This document shows, piece by piece, positions 39,977 to 48,862 of a stretch of 61,768 nt of DNA; position 1 is the stretch's first letter, and each line of letters starts with the position of its first letter. Origin of the DNA: Bacillota bacterium (GTDB lineage Bacteria; Bacillota; Clostridia; Monoglobales; Firm-18). The position numbers and the translations under genes are program-made. The notes under the pieces were generated by a model. That model was not told where the DNA came from, ran no database searches, and saw only the letters and a list, made by a program, of their open reading frames with translations. Where the stretch lies: NCBI GenBank assembly GCA_022706765.1, contig JAKJBX010000012.1, positions 1-61,768 on the forward strand, given 5' to 3'.

Positions 39977-42217
39977 ATGTCACACAAGGTGATCGGCAAA
40001 TCAGAGCTTCGGGCAAGGGTTATTGACAAGGTGACCGGCGTCCAGAAATATGCGCATGACAGGAAAATACACGGTATGCTGTATGCCAAGCTGCTGCGTT
40101 CGGAGCATGCCAGGGCAAAAATCCTCAGCATCGACGTTTCTGAGACCTTAAAGCTCTACGGCGTGGTTGCGGTGGTGCGGGGCGAGGACATTGAAAAGCC
40201 GATGCCGCGCTTTGGCTCGGTGGCGCAGGACCAGCCGCTTTTGGCGGACGGCGAGGTGAAATATCACGGCGAGCCTGTGGCGGCAGTCGTCGCACAGACG
40301 TATGAAATCGCTGAGGCGGCGCTCAAAACCATCAAGGTCGAATATGCGCCGCAGCCCTCCGTGTGCACGGTTGAGGAAGCCCTCAATCAGGATATCCCGC
40401 CGGTCAACGGCGGCGAATCGAATGTGTTTCGGCAGTTTGACTTCGGCTGGGGCGATGTGGAGGAGGCGGAAAAGCAAAGCCATTATGTTTTGCGTGACAC
40501 CTACTGCTACCCCATGATTTTTCACTTCCCGATCGAGAACTATTCCTGCCTTGCCGCTCCCGAGGACGGCGGTGTTGTCCTCTATTCGCCCATTCAGCAT
40601 CCCCACCTGCTGCGCAGGGTGGTGGCGGACTGCCTGAAGCTGCCGTTTAGCAAGGTGCGGGTCATCGGCGAGGAGATCGGCGGCGCATTCGGCGGCAAGG
40701 GCTATGCAAAGGCTGAGCCTTTGGCGGCTTATTTGGCGTTGAAGCTGCGCACACCCGTCAAGATTGCGATGGACATGGACGAGGGCTTTTTCATGGCTCG
40801 GCGTTTGGCGGCCAGGGTGGATATTACCACAGGCTTTGACGAAAACGCCCATATCACGTTTCAGAATATCATTGCGGATTACCTCATCGGCGCCTATGCG
40901 GACGCCGCGCCGAGGGTCGTACAAAAGGCGGGGTATCTCAGCGGCGGACCGTACAGGACCCCGCATGCCAAAATGATTGCCCGGGCGATCCACTCCAACA
41001 CCGTGTCCTCCACGGCGTTTCGGGGCTTTGGTATGCCCCAGCTGGTGTGGGCGTTTGAACAGCAGATGAACCAGGCGGCGCTGCATTTCGGAATGGACAC
41101 GCTGGAAATCCGAAGGCGCAACCTGCCGTATAAGGGTGAAACCCTCGTTCCCGGCGACATCCCGGTAGACGGCGATTGGCACGAGGTGCTCGATAAGGCG
41201 GCAAAGCTGTTGGATTGGGGCAAGAAGCAAAAACCGGGGCAGGGAAAAAGCCTTGCCGTCGGCATCAAGACGGGTATTCCGAATTCCACCTCGAATGCGA
41301 TCGTCAAGCTGCACTCGGACGGCAGCGTTACTGTCAATGCTGCGACCGCCGAGATGGGTCAGGGCGCAAGGACGGTTTTCGCGCAGATCGCGGCAGAAAA
41401 GCTGTGTGTGCCGTATCAATTGGTGTCAGTCATCCTGAGCGACACAGGCGCCGCGCCGTATGACACTTCAACGGCGGGCAGCCGATCCACGGTCAGCATG
41501 GGCACTGCCGTAGAAAAGGCGTGCGAGGATGTGCTGTTGCAGGTAAAAGAGCTGGCGGCGGATCTTGCCGGTATGGACATAGAAAGCATTGAAGTCAATG
41601 AAGGCGTCATCCGTGCAGGGGAGCGGGAAATGACATATTCCCAGCTGGTACAGGGTACATACGGTCCTAATCAGGGTGATATTGTCGGCAGAGGGCAGTT
41701 CAGGGGCGACAACACCAAAGGACACCTGTTGGGCGGCATGGCGGATTTTTACGAATTCATCATTGTGGGCGCGGCGGTGACGGTTGACGAAAAAACCGGG
41801 AAAATTGACGTGGATAAGCTCGTCAGCGCAAGCGACATCGGCAAGGTGATGAACCACCTGCAAGCCAAGGGTCAGGAAGAGGGCGGCATGATCATGGGTC
41901 TGGGACAGGCAATGATGGAGTGTATGCGCTATGATCCGGCGACAGGCAGGCTGCTGAACGGCAACCCGCTGGACTATTGCGTACCGACCGCCATGGATAT
42001 ATCGGACGAAGTGGCGGGCGTACTGATTGAAAACGCTGACGGTCCCGGACCGTTCGGCAGCAAGGGTATGGGCGAAGGACCTGCGATACCGGTCGGACCA
42101 GCTGTGGGCGGGGCGGTCTTTGACGCCACGGGCGTCATGCTGCGTGAGCTGCCCATCACCTCTGAAAAGCTATTCTTTGCGCTCAAAGACAGGGACAAGA
42201 ACAAGTCGGTTTCATAA
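39977..42217 (+). CDS. Molybdenum hydroxylase large subunit (XdhA/CoxL family)
   Basis: Catalytic subunit that hydroxylates a substrate with water at a molybdopterin centre. 746 residues, GGTGAGTG before ATG. It has the a/b-hammerhead domain (VTGVQKYAHDRKIHGMLYAK) and cofactor-binding segments EEIGGAFGGKGYAKAEPLAA, STAFRGFGMPQLVWAFE and AEMGQGARTVFAQIAAEKL. The catalytic glutamate region is KGMGEGPAIPVGPAVGGAVF near the end. No CoxL AYRCSFR loop is seen, so it is not a CO dehydrogenase; purine, nicotinate or another N-heterocycle remains possible. The partner genes lie directly upstream and cofactor genes downstream. Confidence 0.92.
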   Translation: MSHKVIGKSELRARVIDKVTGVQKYAHDRKIHGMLYAKLLRSEHARAKILSIDVSETLKLYGVVAVVRGEDIEKPMPRFGSVAQDQPLLADGEVKYHGEPVAAVVAQTYEIAEAALKTIKVEYAPQPSVCTVEEALNQDIPPVNGGESNVFRQFDFGWGDVEEAEKQSHYVLRDTYCYPMIFHFPIENYSCLAAPEDGGVVLYSPIQHPHLLRRVVADCLKLPFSKVRVIGEEIGGAFGGKGYAKAEPLAAYLALKLRTPVKIAMDMDEGFFMARRLAARVDITTGFDENAHITFQNIIADYLIGAYADAAPRVVQKAGYLSGGPYRTPHAKMIARAIHSNTVSSTAFRGFGMPQLVWAFEQQMNQAALHFGMDTLEIRRRNLPYKGETLVPGDIPVDGDWHEVLDKAAKLLDWGKKQKPGQGKSLAVGIKTGIPNSTSNAIVKLHSDGSVTVNAATAEMGQGARTVFAQIAAEKLCVPYQLVSVILSDTGAAPYDTSTAGSRSTVSMGTAVEKACEDVLLQVKELAADLAGMDIESIEVNEGVIRAGEREMTYSQLVQGTYGPNQGDIVGRGQFRGDNTKGHLLGGMADFYEFIIVGAAVTVDEKTGKIDVDKLVSASDIGKVMNHLQAKGQEEGGMIMGLGQAMMECMRYDPATGRLLNGNPLDYCVPTAMDISDEVAGVLIENADGPGPFGSKGMGEGPAIPVGPAVGGAVFDATGVMLRELPITSEKLFFALKDRDKNKSVS

Positions 42218-42230
42218 AAGGGGCGGTGTT

Positions 42231-42794
42231 ATGTCGGCAGAAGGCATCATCCTTGCGGCGGGGCTGTCGCAGCGTGCGGGCGTCTATAAGATGACGCTGG
42301 ATCTCGGCGGCAAAAAACTGATAGAAAGGGCGGTCGAGGGGATGTACGGCGTTTGCTCCCGCATCTTCGTGGTGAGCGGTCATAACGCCGAAGTCATCCG
42401 CGGCATCTTTCAAAATGACCCGAAGATCACGGTGGTGTATAACAGCCGTTACACGGAAGGCATGTTCAGTTCGGTTCGGGAGGGCGTCAGTCACATCACG
42501 GCGGAAAGGTTTTTCATCCTGCCGGGGGATCATCCGCTCATTGGCAGGCAGACTTACGAAAAAATGCTTGCTGCCGAGGGCGATATCATCATCCCGGCCT
42601 ATCAAAGCCGCAAAGGTCACCCTATCCTGATCGACGGACGGCTTGCGGATGAGATATTACACGACAAGCGCAATGCAAGCCTGCGGGACTTCGTCGGCAG
42701 GCACAGCGTCAACTTATTAAAAGTCGACGACGAGGGCATACTCTATGACATTGACACACTGGCAGACTATGAAGCCGCACAGGATAAAAGGTGA
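42231..42794 (+). CDS. MocA-like nucleotidyltransferase (molybdenum cofactor cytidylyltransferase family)
   Basis: ATG 42231 after AAAGGGGCGG; 187 residues. The GT-A fold start GIILAAGLSQRAGVYKMTLD has the LAAGxSxRxG nucleotide loop, with Lys20 (YKM) replacing the usual position. Further blocks: VYNSRYTEGMFSSVREG and FFILPGDHPLIGRQTYEKM (metal Asp). MocA attaches CMP to molybdopterin for xanthine-dehydrogenase-type enzymes, which fits its place right after the hydroxylase subunits. It overlaps the start region of the next gene. Confidence 0.85.
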   Translation: MSAEGIILAAGLSQRAGVYKMTLDLGGKKLIERAVEGMYGVCSRIFVVSGHNAEVIRGIFQNDPKITVVYNSRYTEGMFSSVREGVSHITAERFFILPGDHPLIGRQTYEKMLAAEGDIIIPAYQSRKGHPILIDGRLADEILHDKRNASLRDFVGRHSVNLLKVDDEGILYDIDTLADYEAAQDKR

Positions 42795-42799
42795 ATGTT

Positions 42800-43837
42800 A
42801 TGCAAAAAATCAAAACGACTGAAGCGGTGGGACACATCCTTTGCCACGACATCACCCGGATCATCCGGGACGAGGTAAAGGACGCCGTATTCAGAAAAGG
42901 TCACGTTGTAAAGGAAGAGGATATTCCTGTCCTGCTGTCGCTTGGCAAGGACAACCTGTATATTTGGGAGCAAAAAGCGGGGATGCTGCACGAAAACGCC
43001 GCCGCAGAGGTGCTGCGTGACATCTGTAAGAACGACTTTATGTCCGCCGCACCGCCCAAGGAGGGCAAGATTGATTTGTTTGCCGAAATTGACGGACTGC
43101 TGACGGTGGATGGCGAGCGGCTTTGCCGCATCAACGCCCTGGGTGAGATGATGATCGCCACACGCCACGGCAACTTTCCCGTCAAGGAGGGAGACAAGCT
43201 CGCCGGAATGCGCGTCATTCCGCTGGTGATTGAACAAGAAAAGATGGATCGCGCCAAAGCGTTGGCGGGCAATGTGCCGCTGCTGCGGTTGCACCCGTTC
43301 AGACCGAAAAAGGCGGCGCTGGTCGTCACCGGCAACGAGGTGTACCATGGGCGCATACAGGATGCATTCGGACCTGTCATTGCCGATAAGCTCGCCGAAT
43401 ACGGCTTGCCGGCACCGGCAAAGACCATTCTGAGCGACGATCCTGACAGGATTGCCCAAACAATTTTGGCGCATATAGCAGGCGGCGCAGACCTCATTAT
43501 CTGCACAGGCGGCATGAGCGTCGACCCTGACGACACCACCCCCGCCGCCATTCGCAAAACCGGCGCTCAGCTGGTGACCTACGGCGCACCCGTGCTGCCC
43601 GGGGCGATGTTTTTGCTGGCTTATTATGATAATGGGGGTCAGCGCATCCCCATACTCGGACTGCCGGGGTGCGTGATGTATGCTAAGCGAACGGTTTTTG
43701 ACCTGGTGCTGCCCCGCATTTTGGCGGACGTACCGATAACGCAAGAGGACATCAGCGTTTTAGGGCAGGGCGGACTGTGCTTGGAATGTGAAAGCTGCAC
43801 ATATCCTAACTGTGGTTTTGGAAAGCAGGTGACGTGA
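42800..43837 (+). CDS. Molybdopterin-binding protein, MoeA-related
   Basis: 345 residues from ATG 42800 (AAAAGGTGAATG upstream; GTG 42791 is in frame but too close to the site). The N-terminal part (TEAVGHILCHDITRIIRDEV, FRKGHVVKEEDIPVLLSLGK) resembles the start of MoeA but is shortened. The MoCF/MogA-type domain is at about 165-310: AALVVTGNEVYHGRIQDAFG, SDDPDRIAQTI and DLIICTGGMSVDPDDTTPAA. The C-terminus ends in an unusual cysteine cluster (CLECESCTYPNCGFGKQV). Such proteins are paired with Mo hydroxylases in clostridia. Likely role: molybdenum insertion or cofactor delivery. Confidence 0.85.
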   Translation: MQKIKTTEAVGHILCHDITRIIRDEVKDAVFRKGHVVKEEDIPVLLSLGKDNLYIWEQKAGMLHENAAAEVLRDICKNDFMSAAPPKEGKIDLFAEIDGLLTVDGERLCRINALGEMMIATRHGNFPVKEGDKLAGMRVIPLVIEQEKMDRAKALAGNVPLLRLHPFRPKKAALVVTGNEVYHGRIQDAFGPVIADKLAEYGLPAPAKTILSDDPDRIAQTILAHIAGGADLIICTGGMSVDPDDTTPAAIRKTGAQLVTYGAPVLPGAMFLLAYYDNGGQRIPILGLPGCVMYAKRTVFDLVLPRILADVPITQEDISVLGQGGLCLECESCTYPNCGFGKQVT

Positions 43838-44334
43838 TGCCGGACAGGCTGACGCATTTTGACGAGGCGGGAAACGCCGTGATGGTGGACATTTCGGGCA
43901 AGGAAAATACCCAAAGGGTTGCCGTGGCAAAGGGCATTATCGCCGTGAGCCGAGCGGTCTTTGACGCCATCTCGGGCGCAAAGGTCCAAAAGGGCGATGT
44001 TTTGGGCGTCGCACGCATAGCGGGCATTATGGCGGTCAAGCGGACGGCGGAGCTGATTCCGCTGTGCCATCCGCTTATACCGTCAAGGATTGCGGTGGAC
44101 TTTGCGCTGAGTGACGATCCCTGCACGGTGGAGGCGACCTGCACGGTCGGCGTGACCGGCAGGACAGGCGCCGAAATGGAGGCGCTGACAGGCGTCAGCA
44201 TGGCGTTGCTCACCGTCTATGACATGTGCAAGGCGATCGACAAGGGTATGACGATACAACGTATCTACCTTGCCGAAAAAAGCGGCGGCAAAAGCGGCGA
44301 CTATCAATCTGACAATGGCTTGGTGATAAAATGA
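43837..44334 (+). CDS. moaC: Cyclic pyranopterin monophosphate synthase MoaC
   Basis: Second step of molybdopterin synthesis, acting with MoaA on GTP. 165 residues; ATG 43837 (GTG 43834 also possible) overlaps the previous stop. Motifs: LTHFDEAGNAVMVDISGKEN, GIMAVKRTAELIPLCHPLIP (the conserved KrTs.LIPlCHP block) and VGVTGRTGAEMEALTGVSMA followed by LLTVYDMCKA. These are the active-site segments of MoaC. It overlaps moaA by four bases. Confidence 0.96.
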   Translation: MPDRLTHFDEAGNAVMVDISGKENTQRVAVAKGIIAVSRAVFDAISGAKVQKGDVLGVARIAGIMAVKRTAELIPLCHPLIPSRIAVDFALSDDPCTVEATCTVGVTGRTGAEMEALTGVSMALLTVYDMCKAIDKGMTIQRIYLAEKSGGKSGDYQSDNGLVIK

Positions 44335-45305
44335 CGGACAGATACGGCAGGAACATTGATTATCTTCGCATATCGGTCACGGACAGGTGCAATATGCACT
44401 GTATATATTGCATGCCCGAGGAAAAGGCGCGCTGCCTTTCCAAAAGCAAGATCCTCACCTTTGACGAGATCATGCAGGTGGTCAGGGTCGGCGCAGAGCT
44501 GGGCATCGAAAACATCAGGATCACCGGCGGCGAGCCGTTGCTGCGCAAGGATATTGACGGGCTGATTTACCGGATCAAAATGACGGAAGGCATCAAAAGC
44601 GTTACCCTCACCACCAACGGGCTGCTGTTTAGGCAGATGGGGGAGCGGCTGCTGTCCGCAGGGCTGGACGGGGTCAATTTCAGTTTGGACAGCCGCAGCG
44701 GCTCGGCATTTAAAAGTATCACCCGCGTCGACGCCTGTGAAAAGGTGCAAGAGGCGGTGCTGTATGCGGCCCGAGCAGGTCTGCCGACCAAAATCAACTG
44801 CGTGCCCCTTCATCCCTGTAACCCCGGGGACATCACGGCGCTGGCGGAGTTTTCGATGCAATACCCTGTCAGCGTACGGTTTATCGAGCTGATGCCGATC
44901 GGTACGGGGCTGAAATATTCGGCGGTGAAAACCTCCGACATCCTGCGCCACCTGACCAAGGTCTATGGTCAGCCGACCCCGTCGGACAAGGTTTGCGGTA
45001 ACGGACCTGCCGTGTACTATGACTTCCCCGGCTTTAAGAGCAGTGTCGGTTTTATCAGTGCTATGACGCAGCAGTTTTGTGCGTCCTGCAACCGCGTGCG
45101 CCTGACGGCGTCGGGGCTTTTAAAGCCGTGCCTGTGTTATAACGAGGGGCTGGAGCTTGGAAGTCTTTTGAAAAACGGTATTCCGGACGGACAGCTAAAA
45201 GAAACCATGCAGGCGGCAATCTTTGGCAAGCCCTCCCGCCACCGTTTCAACATGCCGGCGTGTTCGTCCTGTGAAACACGCAGCATGGCGCAGATCGGGG
45301 GTTGA
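44331..45305 (+). CDS. moaA: GTP 3',8-cyclase MoaA (radical SAM)
   Basis: First step of molybdopterin synthesis. 324 residues. The radical SAM cluster is RCNMHCIYC with Cys20, Cys24 and Cys27; ITGGEPLLRKDI is the SAM-binding GGE block; the C-terminal cluster is FCASCNRVRLTASGLLKPC. The protein ends in GG, as active MoaA does. TLTTNGLLFRQM and NFSLDSRSGSAF complete the barrel. Overlaps moaC upstream (ATGA) and the MOSC gene downstream. It belongs to cofactor synthesis; I found no reason to link it to the peptide cluster 35 kb away. Confidence 0.97.
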   Translation: MTDRYGRNIDYLRISVTDRCNMHCIYCMPEEKARCLSKSKILTFDEIMQVVRVGAELGIENIRITGGEPLLRKDIDGLIYRIKMTEGIKSVTLTTNGLLFRQMGERLLSAGLDGVNFSLDSRSGSAFKSITRVDACEKVQEAVLYAARAGLPTKINCVPLHPCNPGDITALAEFSMQYPVSVRFIELMPIGTGLKYSAVKTSDILRHLTKVYGQPTPSDKVCGNGPAVYYDFPGFKSSVGFISAMTQQFCASCNRVRLTASGLLKPCLCYNEGLELGSLLKNGIPDGQLKETMQAAIFGKPSRHRFNMPACSSCETRSMAQIGG

Positions 45306-45310
45306 TGCAT

Positions 45311-45748
45311 ATGGGCAGGGTGGTGGCGGTTTGCACAAGCCCCAAGCGCGGCACCAAAAAGGACAATGTCGGGCGCGCCGAATTTATCGGCAATTTCGGC
45401 ATCAAAAATGACGGACATGCCGGCGACTGGCACAGGCAGGTCAGCTTGCTCAGCTACGATAAAGTGCTGGCTTTTAAGGAAAGAGGCGCCGAGGTTTCAA
45501 ACGGCGACTTCGGTGAAAACCTGCTGGTCGAGGGCATCGACTTCAAAACGCTGCCGGTCGGTACGATTTTACGGTGCAACGGCGTGGCGATGCAGCTGAC
45601 ACAGGTCGGCAAGGAATGCCACAGCCATTGCGAAATCCATGACCGTATGGGCGACTGCATTATGCCCCGTGAGGGCGTGTTTGCCAGGGTGCTGCAAGGC
45701 GGCGTCATTTCGGCGGGAGATGATTTGACCATTGAACAACATAGCTAA
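45311..45748 (+). CDS. MOSC-domain protein
   Basis: 145 residues from ATG 45311 (GGGGG 8-9 bases upstream; TTG 45302 and ATG 45305 are in frame). MOSC features: the start GRVVAVCTSPKRGTKKD, the Gly/His block NDGHAGDWHRQVSLLS, FGENLLVEGIDFKTLPVGT and the conserved cysteine in GKECHSHCEIHDRMGDC. MOSC proteins carry sulfur to, or bind, the molybdenum cofactor; stand-alone ones in Mo hydroxylase operons are thought to help sulfuration. It overlaps mogA by 17 bases. Confidence 0.9.
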   Translation: MGRVVAVCTSPKRGTKKDNVGRAEFIGNFGIKNDGHAGDWHRQVSLLSYDKVLAFKERGAEVSNGDFGENLLVEGIDFKTLPVGTILRCNGVAMQLTQVGKECHSHCEIHDRMGDCIMPREGVFARVLQGGVISAGDDLTIEQHS

Positions 45749-46238
45749 AACATACCGCGCGGCAGTCATCACGGCAAGCGACAAGGGCGCTGCGGGACTG
45801 CGTGAGGACGAGAGCGGCGCACTGTTAAAAACGCTGCTGACCCAAAAGGGCTACCGCCTTGCGCATTATTGTATCCTGCCGGACGATTTTGACGCCCTGT
45901 GCGCTGAGATGAAAAGGCTTGCCGATCATGAGCTGTGCGACGTGGTATTCACCACGGGTGGCACGGGCTTTTCACCGAGAGACGTCACCCCCGAGGCGAC
46001 GCTGGCGGTGTCGCACCGCCTTGCGCCGGGTATTTCCGAGGCAATACGGTATTATAGTCTTGGCGTCACTAAACGGGCGATGCTCGGGCGCGGCGTATCG
46101 GTCATCCGGGGTAAAACCCTGATCGTCAACCTGCCCGGCAGCCCAAAGGCGGTGGGGGAAAGCTTCGGCGCTGTCATAGATGAAATCGGACACGGTCTTG
46201 CAATATTAAGAGGCGACGCAGGCGAGTGCGCCCGTTAG
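45732..46238 (+). CDS. mogA: Molybdopterin adenylyltransferase (MogA/MoaB family)
   Basis: Activates molybdopterin by adenylation before metal insertion. 168 residues from TTG 45732 inside the previous gene, with GGGAGATGA upstream. Motifs: RAAVITASDKGAAGLREDES, VVFTTGGTGFSPRDVTPEAT (TGGTG and RDVTPEA loops) and IVNLPGSPKAVGESFGAV. MogA and MoaB share these; with MoeA-related and MoaA/C genes adjacent, the adenylyltransferase role is likely. Confidence 0.92.
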   Translation: MNNIAKTYRAAVITASDKGAAGLREDESGALLKTLLTQKGYRLAHYCILPDDFDALCAEMKRLADHELCDVVFTTGGTGFSPRDVTPEATLAVSHRLAPGISEAIRYYSLGVTKRAMLGRGVSVIRGKTLIVNLPGSPKAVGESFGAVIDEIGHGLAILRGDAGECAR

Positions 46239-46248
46239 GGGAAGATAC

Positions 46249-47247
46249 ATGGCGATTTATTCGGATTTGCAAAAGGTCTTGGAAAAGGGGCGCAAAGCGG
46301 CGATTGTCACCGTACTGCCGGCAGAGAGCGGAAATGCGGCGAACATTGAGCGGCGGCTGGAAAGCGGCACCGAACCCGGTGATGCGGCGCAAGCGCTCTC
46401 GCAGGGTGCGCCCGTCATCGCTGTGCGGGATGGAACGCACGTGATTGTTGAGCCATTTTACCCCGAGGAGCGGTTGATCATCTTGGGCGGCGGACATATT
46501 GCCGTGCCGCTGGTCGGCTTTGCGTCGGCGGTGGGCTTTTCGGCGACCGTGGTGGACGACCGCCCGTCGTTTGCTAATAAGCAGCGGTTCCCCGCCGCAA
46601 AAACGGTGATTTGTCAGGACTTTGCGGGCGCCATCAAACAGCTTGGCGTCACCGGCAGGGACTATGTTGTGATCATCACACGTGGACACAGACACGACGG
46701 CGACTGTCTTGAAGCGCTGCTGTCCGGCGCCGAGCCTTACTATACCGGCATGATCGGATCAAAGCGCAGAGTGCGTGCAATGAAGGAAGACTTCATCGCA
46801 CGGGGCGCCGGCGCAAAAAGACTTGAACGCTTATATTCCCCTATCGGCCTTGCCATCGGGGCGGTCACACCCGAGGAGATTGCGATCTCCATTGTTGCGG
46901 AGCTGATCGCCTGCAAGCGCAGCGGGGTCAATCAATCTGATGTGGAAATGGACATCATCCGCCGTCTGGCGGCGGAAATGGGGATTGAAAAGGCAGTGGT
47001 CACCGTTATCGGCGCCAAGGGCTCTGTGCCTAGGGGAGCAGGTGCGAAGATGCTGATCTATGCGGACGGACGTACCGCAGGCAGCATCGGCGGCGGGTGC
47101 AGCGAGGCGGACGTTCTCACACAGGCAAGACAAATCATCGGCACCGGCAGGTACTGCCTGCGCACGCTGGATATGACAGGCGACGTCGCCGAAAACGACG
47201 GCATGGTCTGCGGCGGGGTGATGCAAGTGCTGATTGAAGATGATTAA
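46249..47247 (+). CDS. XdhC/CoxF-family maturation factor with rearranged domain order
   Basis: 332 residues, GGGGAAGATAC before ATG. XdhC proteins sulfurate or insert the cofactor of molybdenum hydroxylases. Normal order is CoxI domain then Rossmann domain. Here the N-terminal 75 residues are only a reduced CoxI-like stub (LQKVLEKGRKAAIVTVLP...VIVEPF) without its core; the Rossmann domain follows (IILGGGHIAVPLVGFASAVG, DRPSFANKQRFP, IGSKRRVRAM). A complete CoxI core then comes at about 245-330 (GAKGSVPRGAGAKMLIYADG, GSIGGGCSEADVL, ENDGMVCGGVMQVLIE). It is probably still a maturation factor for the hydroxylase upstream. Confidence 0.85.
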   Translation: MAIYSDLQKVLEKGRKAAIVTVLPAESGNAANIERRLESGTEPGDAAQALSQGAPVIAVRDGTHVIVEPFYPEERLIILGGGHIAVPLVGFASAVGFSATVVDDRPSFANKQRFPAAKTVICQDFAGAIKQLGVTGRDYVVIITRGHRHDGDCLEALLSGAEPYYTGMIGSKRRVRAMKEDFIARGAGAKRLERLYSPIGLAIGAVTPEEIAISIVAELIACKRSGVNQSDVEMDIIRRLAAEMGIEKAVVTVIGAKGSVPRGAGAKMLIYADGRTAGSIGGGCSEADVLTQARQIIGTGRYCLRTLDMTGDVAENDGMVCGGVMQVLIEDD

Positions 47248-47264
47248 AAAAAGGAGTGGTTCGC

Positions 47265-48815
47265 ATGGGTACTGACGATAAAATCCGTTTGATTCGCAAA
47301 AAACGTGCCGAAATCGCCATGGGCGGCGGTGCGGAAAAACAGGCGAAGCAAAGGGCACAAGGCAAGGCGACCGCACGTGAGCGGCTCAGCGCCTTTTTTG
47401 ACCAGGGCAGCTTTATTGAAACCGACGCCTTTGTCACCCACCGCTGCTCTGACTTTGATATGCCGGGCACAGACGCACCGGCGGAGGGCGTGGTGACCGG
47501 GTACGGCACGGTGGACGGGCGTTTGGTGTGTGCGTATGCGCAGGACTTCACCGTGATCGGCGGGTCTCTCGGCGAGATGCACGCCAAAAAGATCTGCAAG
47601 GTGCTCGACACGGCGATAAAGCTCGGCGCCCCGGTAGTCGGTCTTTTGGATTCGGGCGGCGCAAGGATCCAGGAGGGTGTGGATGCGCTGGCGGGCTTTG
47701 GTGAGATTTTTTACCGCAACACACTGGCATCGGGGCTTGTGCCGCAGATCAGTGTGATCATGGGACCGTGCGCAGGCGGCTCGGTGTATTCTCCTGCACT
47801 CACCGACTTTGTGGTAATGACCGATAAAACGTCTAAGATGTTCATCACGGGACCGAGCGTCATCAAGGCGGTGACGGGCGAGGACGTGACCGCCGAAACG
47901 TTGGGCGGCGCCGCGGTTCATGCAGGCAGGAGCGGCGTCGCCCATCTGGTCGGCAGCGACGACATGGACGCCATTGCCAAAACCCGCAGGCTTTTGTCCT
48001 TTGTTCCGTCGAACAATTTAGCAGACTCGCCGCCGGCAGGCGGTACCGACGATTTGAACCGTATTTGCCCGGCGCTCGAAACGCTGATTCCTGAAAAACC
48101 TTCGGCAGCGTACGATATGAAGGACGTCATCCGGGAAATTGCTGACTTCGGGGAGTTTTTTGAGCTGCATGAGACGTTTGCGCCGAATATCATTGTCGGT
48201 TTTGTCCGCATGGGCGGACGCTCGGTGGGCATCGTCGCCAACCAGCCCAAGGTAATGGCGGCGGCGCTCGATGTGGATACCACCAACAAGGCGGCACGCT
48301 TTATCCGTTTTTGCGACGCATTCAATATCCCGCTGGTCACACTGACCGACGTTCCCGGCTACCTGCCCGGCGTCAGCCAGGAATATGCGGGCATCATACG
48401 CCACGGCGCAAAGCTGCTGTATGCTTATTCCGAAGCCACGGTGCCGAAGATTAACGTGATTATCCGCAAGGCATACGGCGGCGCATACATCGCCATGAGC
48501 TCCAAGCACCTTGGCGCCGATGCGGTGTTCGCATGGCCGACCGCTGAGATTGCGGTGATGGGACCGGACGGTGCGGCAAACATCATCTTCCGGAAGGAAA
48601 TTGCCGCTGCGGACGACCCTGTTGCTGCGAGGGAAGAAAAAATCGGCGAATACCGTGACAAGTTTGCCAGTCCGCTGCGTGCGGCGGAAAGGGGCTATGT
48701 CGACGACATCATCGAGCCTGCCCAAACCCGTCAGCGGGTGATCGGCGCATTGGAAGCGTTTGCCTCCAAGCAGGAAACCCGCCCAAGCAAAAAGCACGGC
48801 AACATTCCGCTGTAA
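47265..48815 (+). CDS. Acyl-CoA carboxylase/decarboxylase carboxyltransferase subunit (MmdA/PccB family)
   Basis: 516 residues from ATG 47265 with AAAGGAG 8 bases upstream. Transfers a carboxyl group between an acyl-CoA and biotin. Motifs: KATARERLSAFFDQGSFIE, GLLDSGGARIQEGVDALAGF, GPCAGGSVYSPALTDF, DVPGYLPGVSQEYAGIIRHG and KAYGGAYIAMSSKHLGADAV. With the OadG-like gene just downstream it resembles the alpha subunit of sodium-pumping methylmalonyl-CoA decarboxylase. The biotin carrier and membrane beta subunit are not in the window, so the complex is incomplete here. It follows xdhC after 17 bases. Confidence 0.9.
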   Translation: MGTDDKIRLIRKKRAEIAMGGGAEKQAKQRAQGKATARERLSAFFDQGSFIETDAFVTHRCSDFDMPGTDAPAEGVVTGYGTVDGRLVCAYAQDFTVIGGSLGEMHAKKICKVLDTAIKLGAPVVGLLDSGGARIQEGVDALAGFGEIFYRNTLASGLVPQISVIMGPCAGGSVYSPALTDFVVMTDKTSKMFITGPSVIKAVTGEDVTAETLGGAAVHAGRSGVAHLVGSDDMDAIAKTRRLLSFVPSNNLADSPPAGGTDDLNRICPALETLIPEKPSAAYDMKDVIREIADFGEFFELHETFAPNIIVGFVRMGGRSVGIVANQPKVMAAALDVDTTNKAARFIRFCDAFNIPLVTLTDVPGYLPGVSQEYAGIIRHGAKLLYAYSEATVPKINVIIRKAYGGAYIAMSSKHLGADAVFAWPTAEIAVMGPDGAANIIFRKEIAAADDPVAAREEKIGEYRDKFASPLRAAERGYVDDIIEPAQTRQRVIGALEAFASKQETRPSKKHGNIPL

Positions 48816-48862
48816 TTAAACAAAAAGGCTGTATCTATAAAAAATCAAGGGGGGCGACTGCT

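Noticed and set aside
40148..41419. 423-codon ORF on the minus strand
   Set aside because: It lies fully inside the molybdenum hydroxylase large subunit, has no ribosome site and is rich in His/Arg, as expected for the antisense of a G+C-rich gene.
44331..45305. Radical SAM protein as the missing maturase of the peptide cluster
   Set aside because: It has both MoaA clusters, a GG end and lies between moaC and the MOSC gene; it is ordinary MoaA, 36 kb from the peptide cluster.
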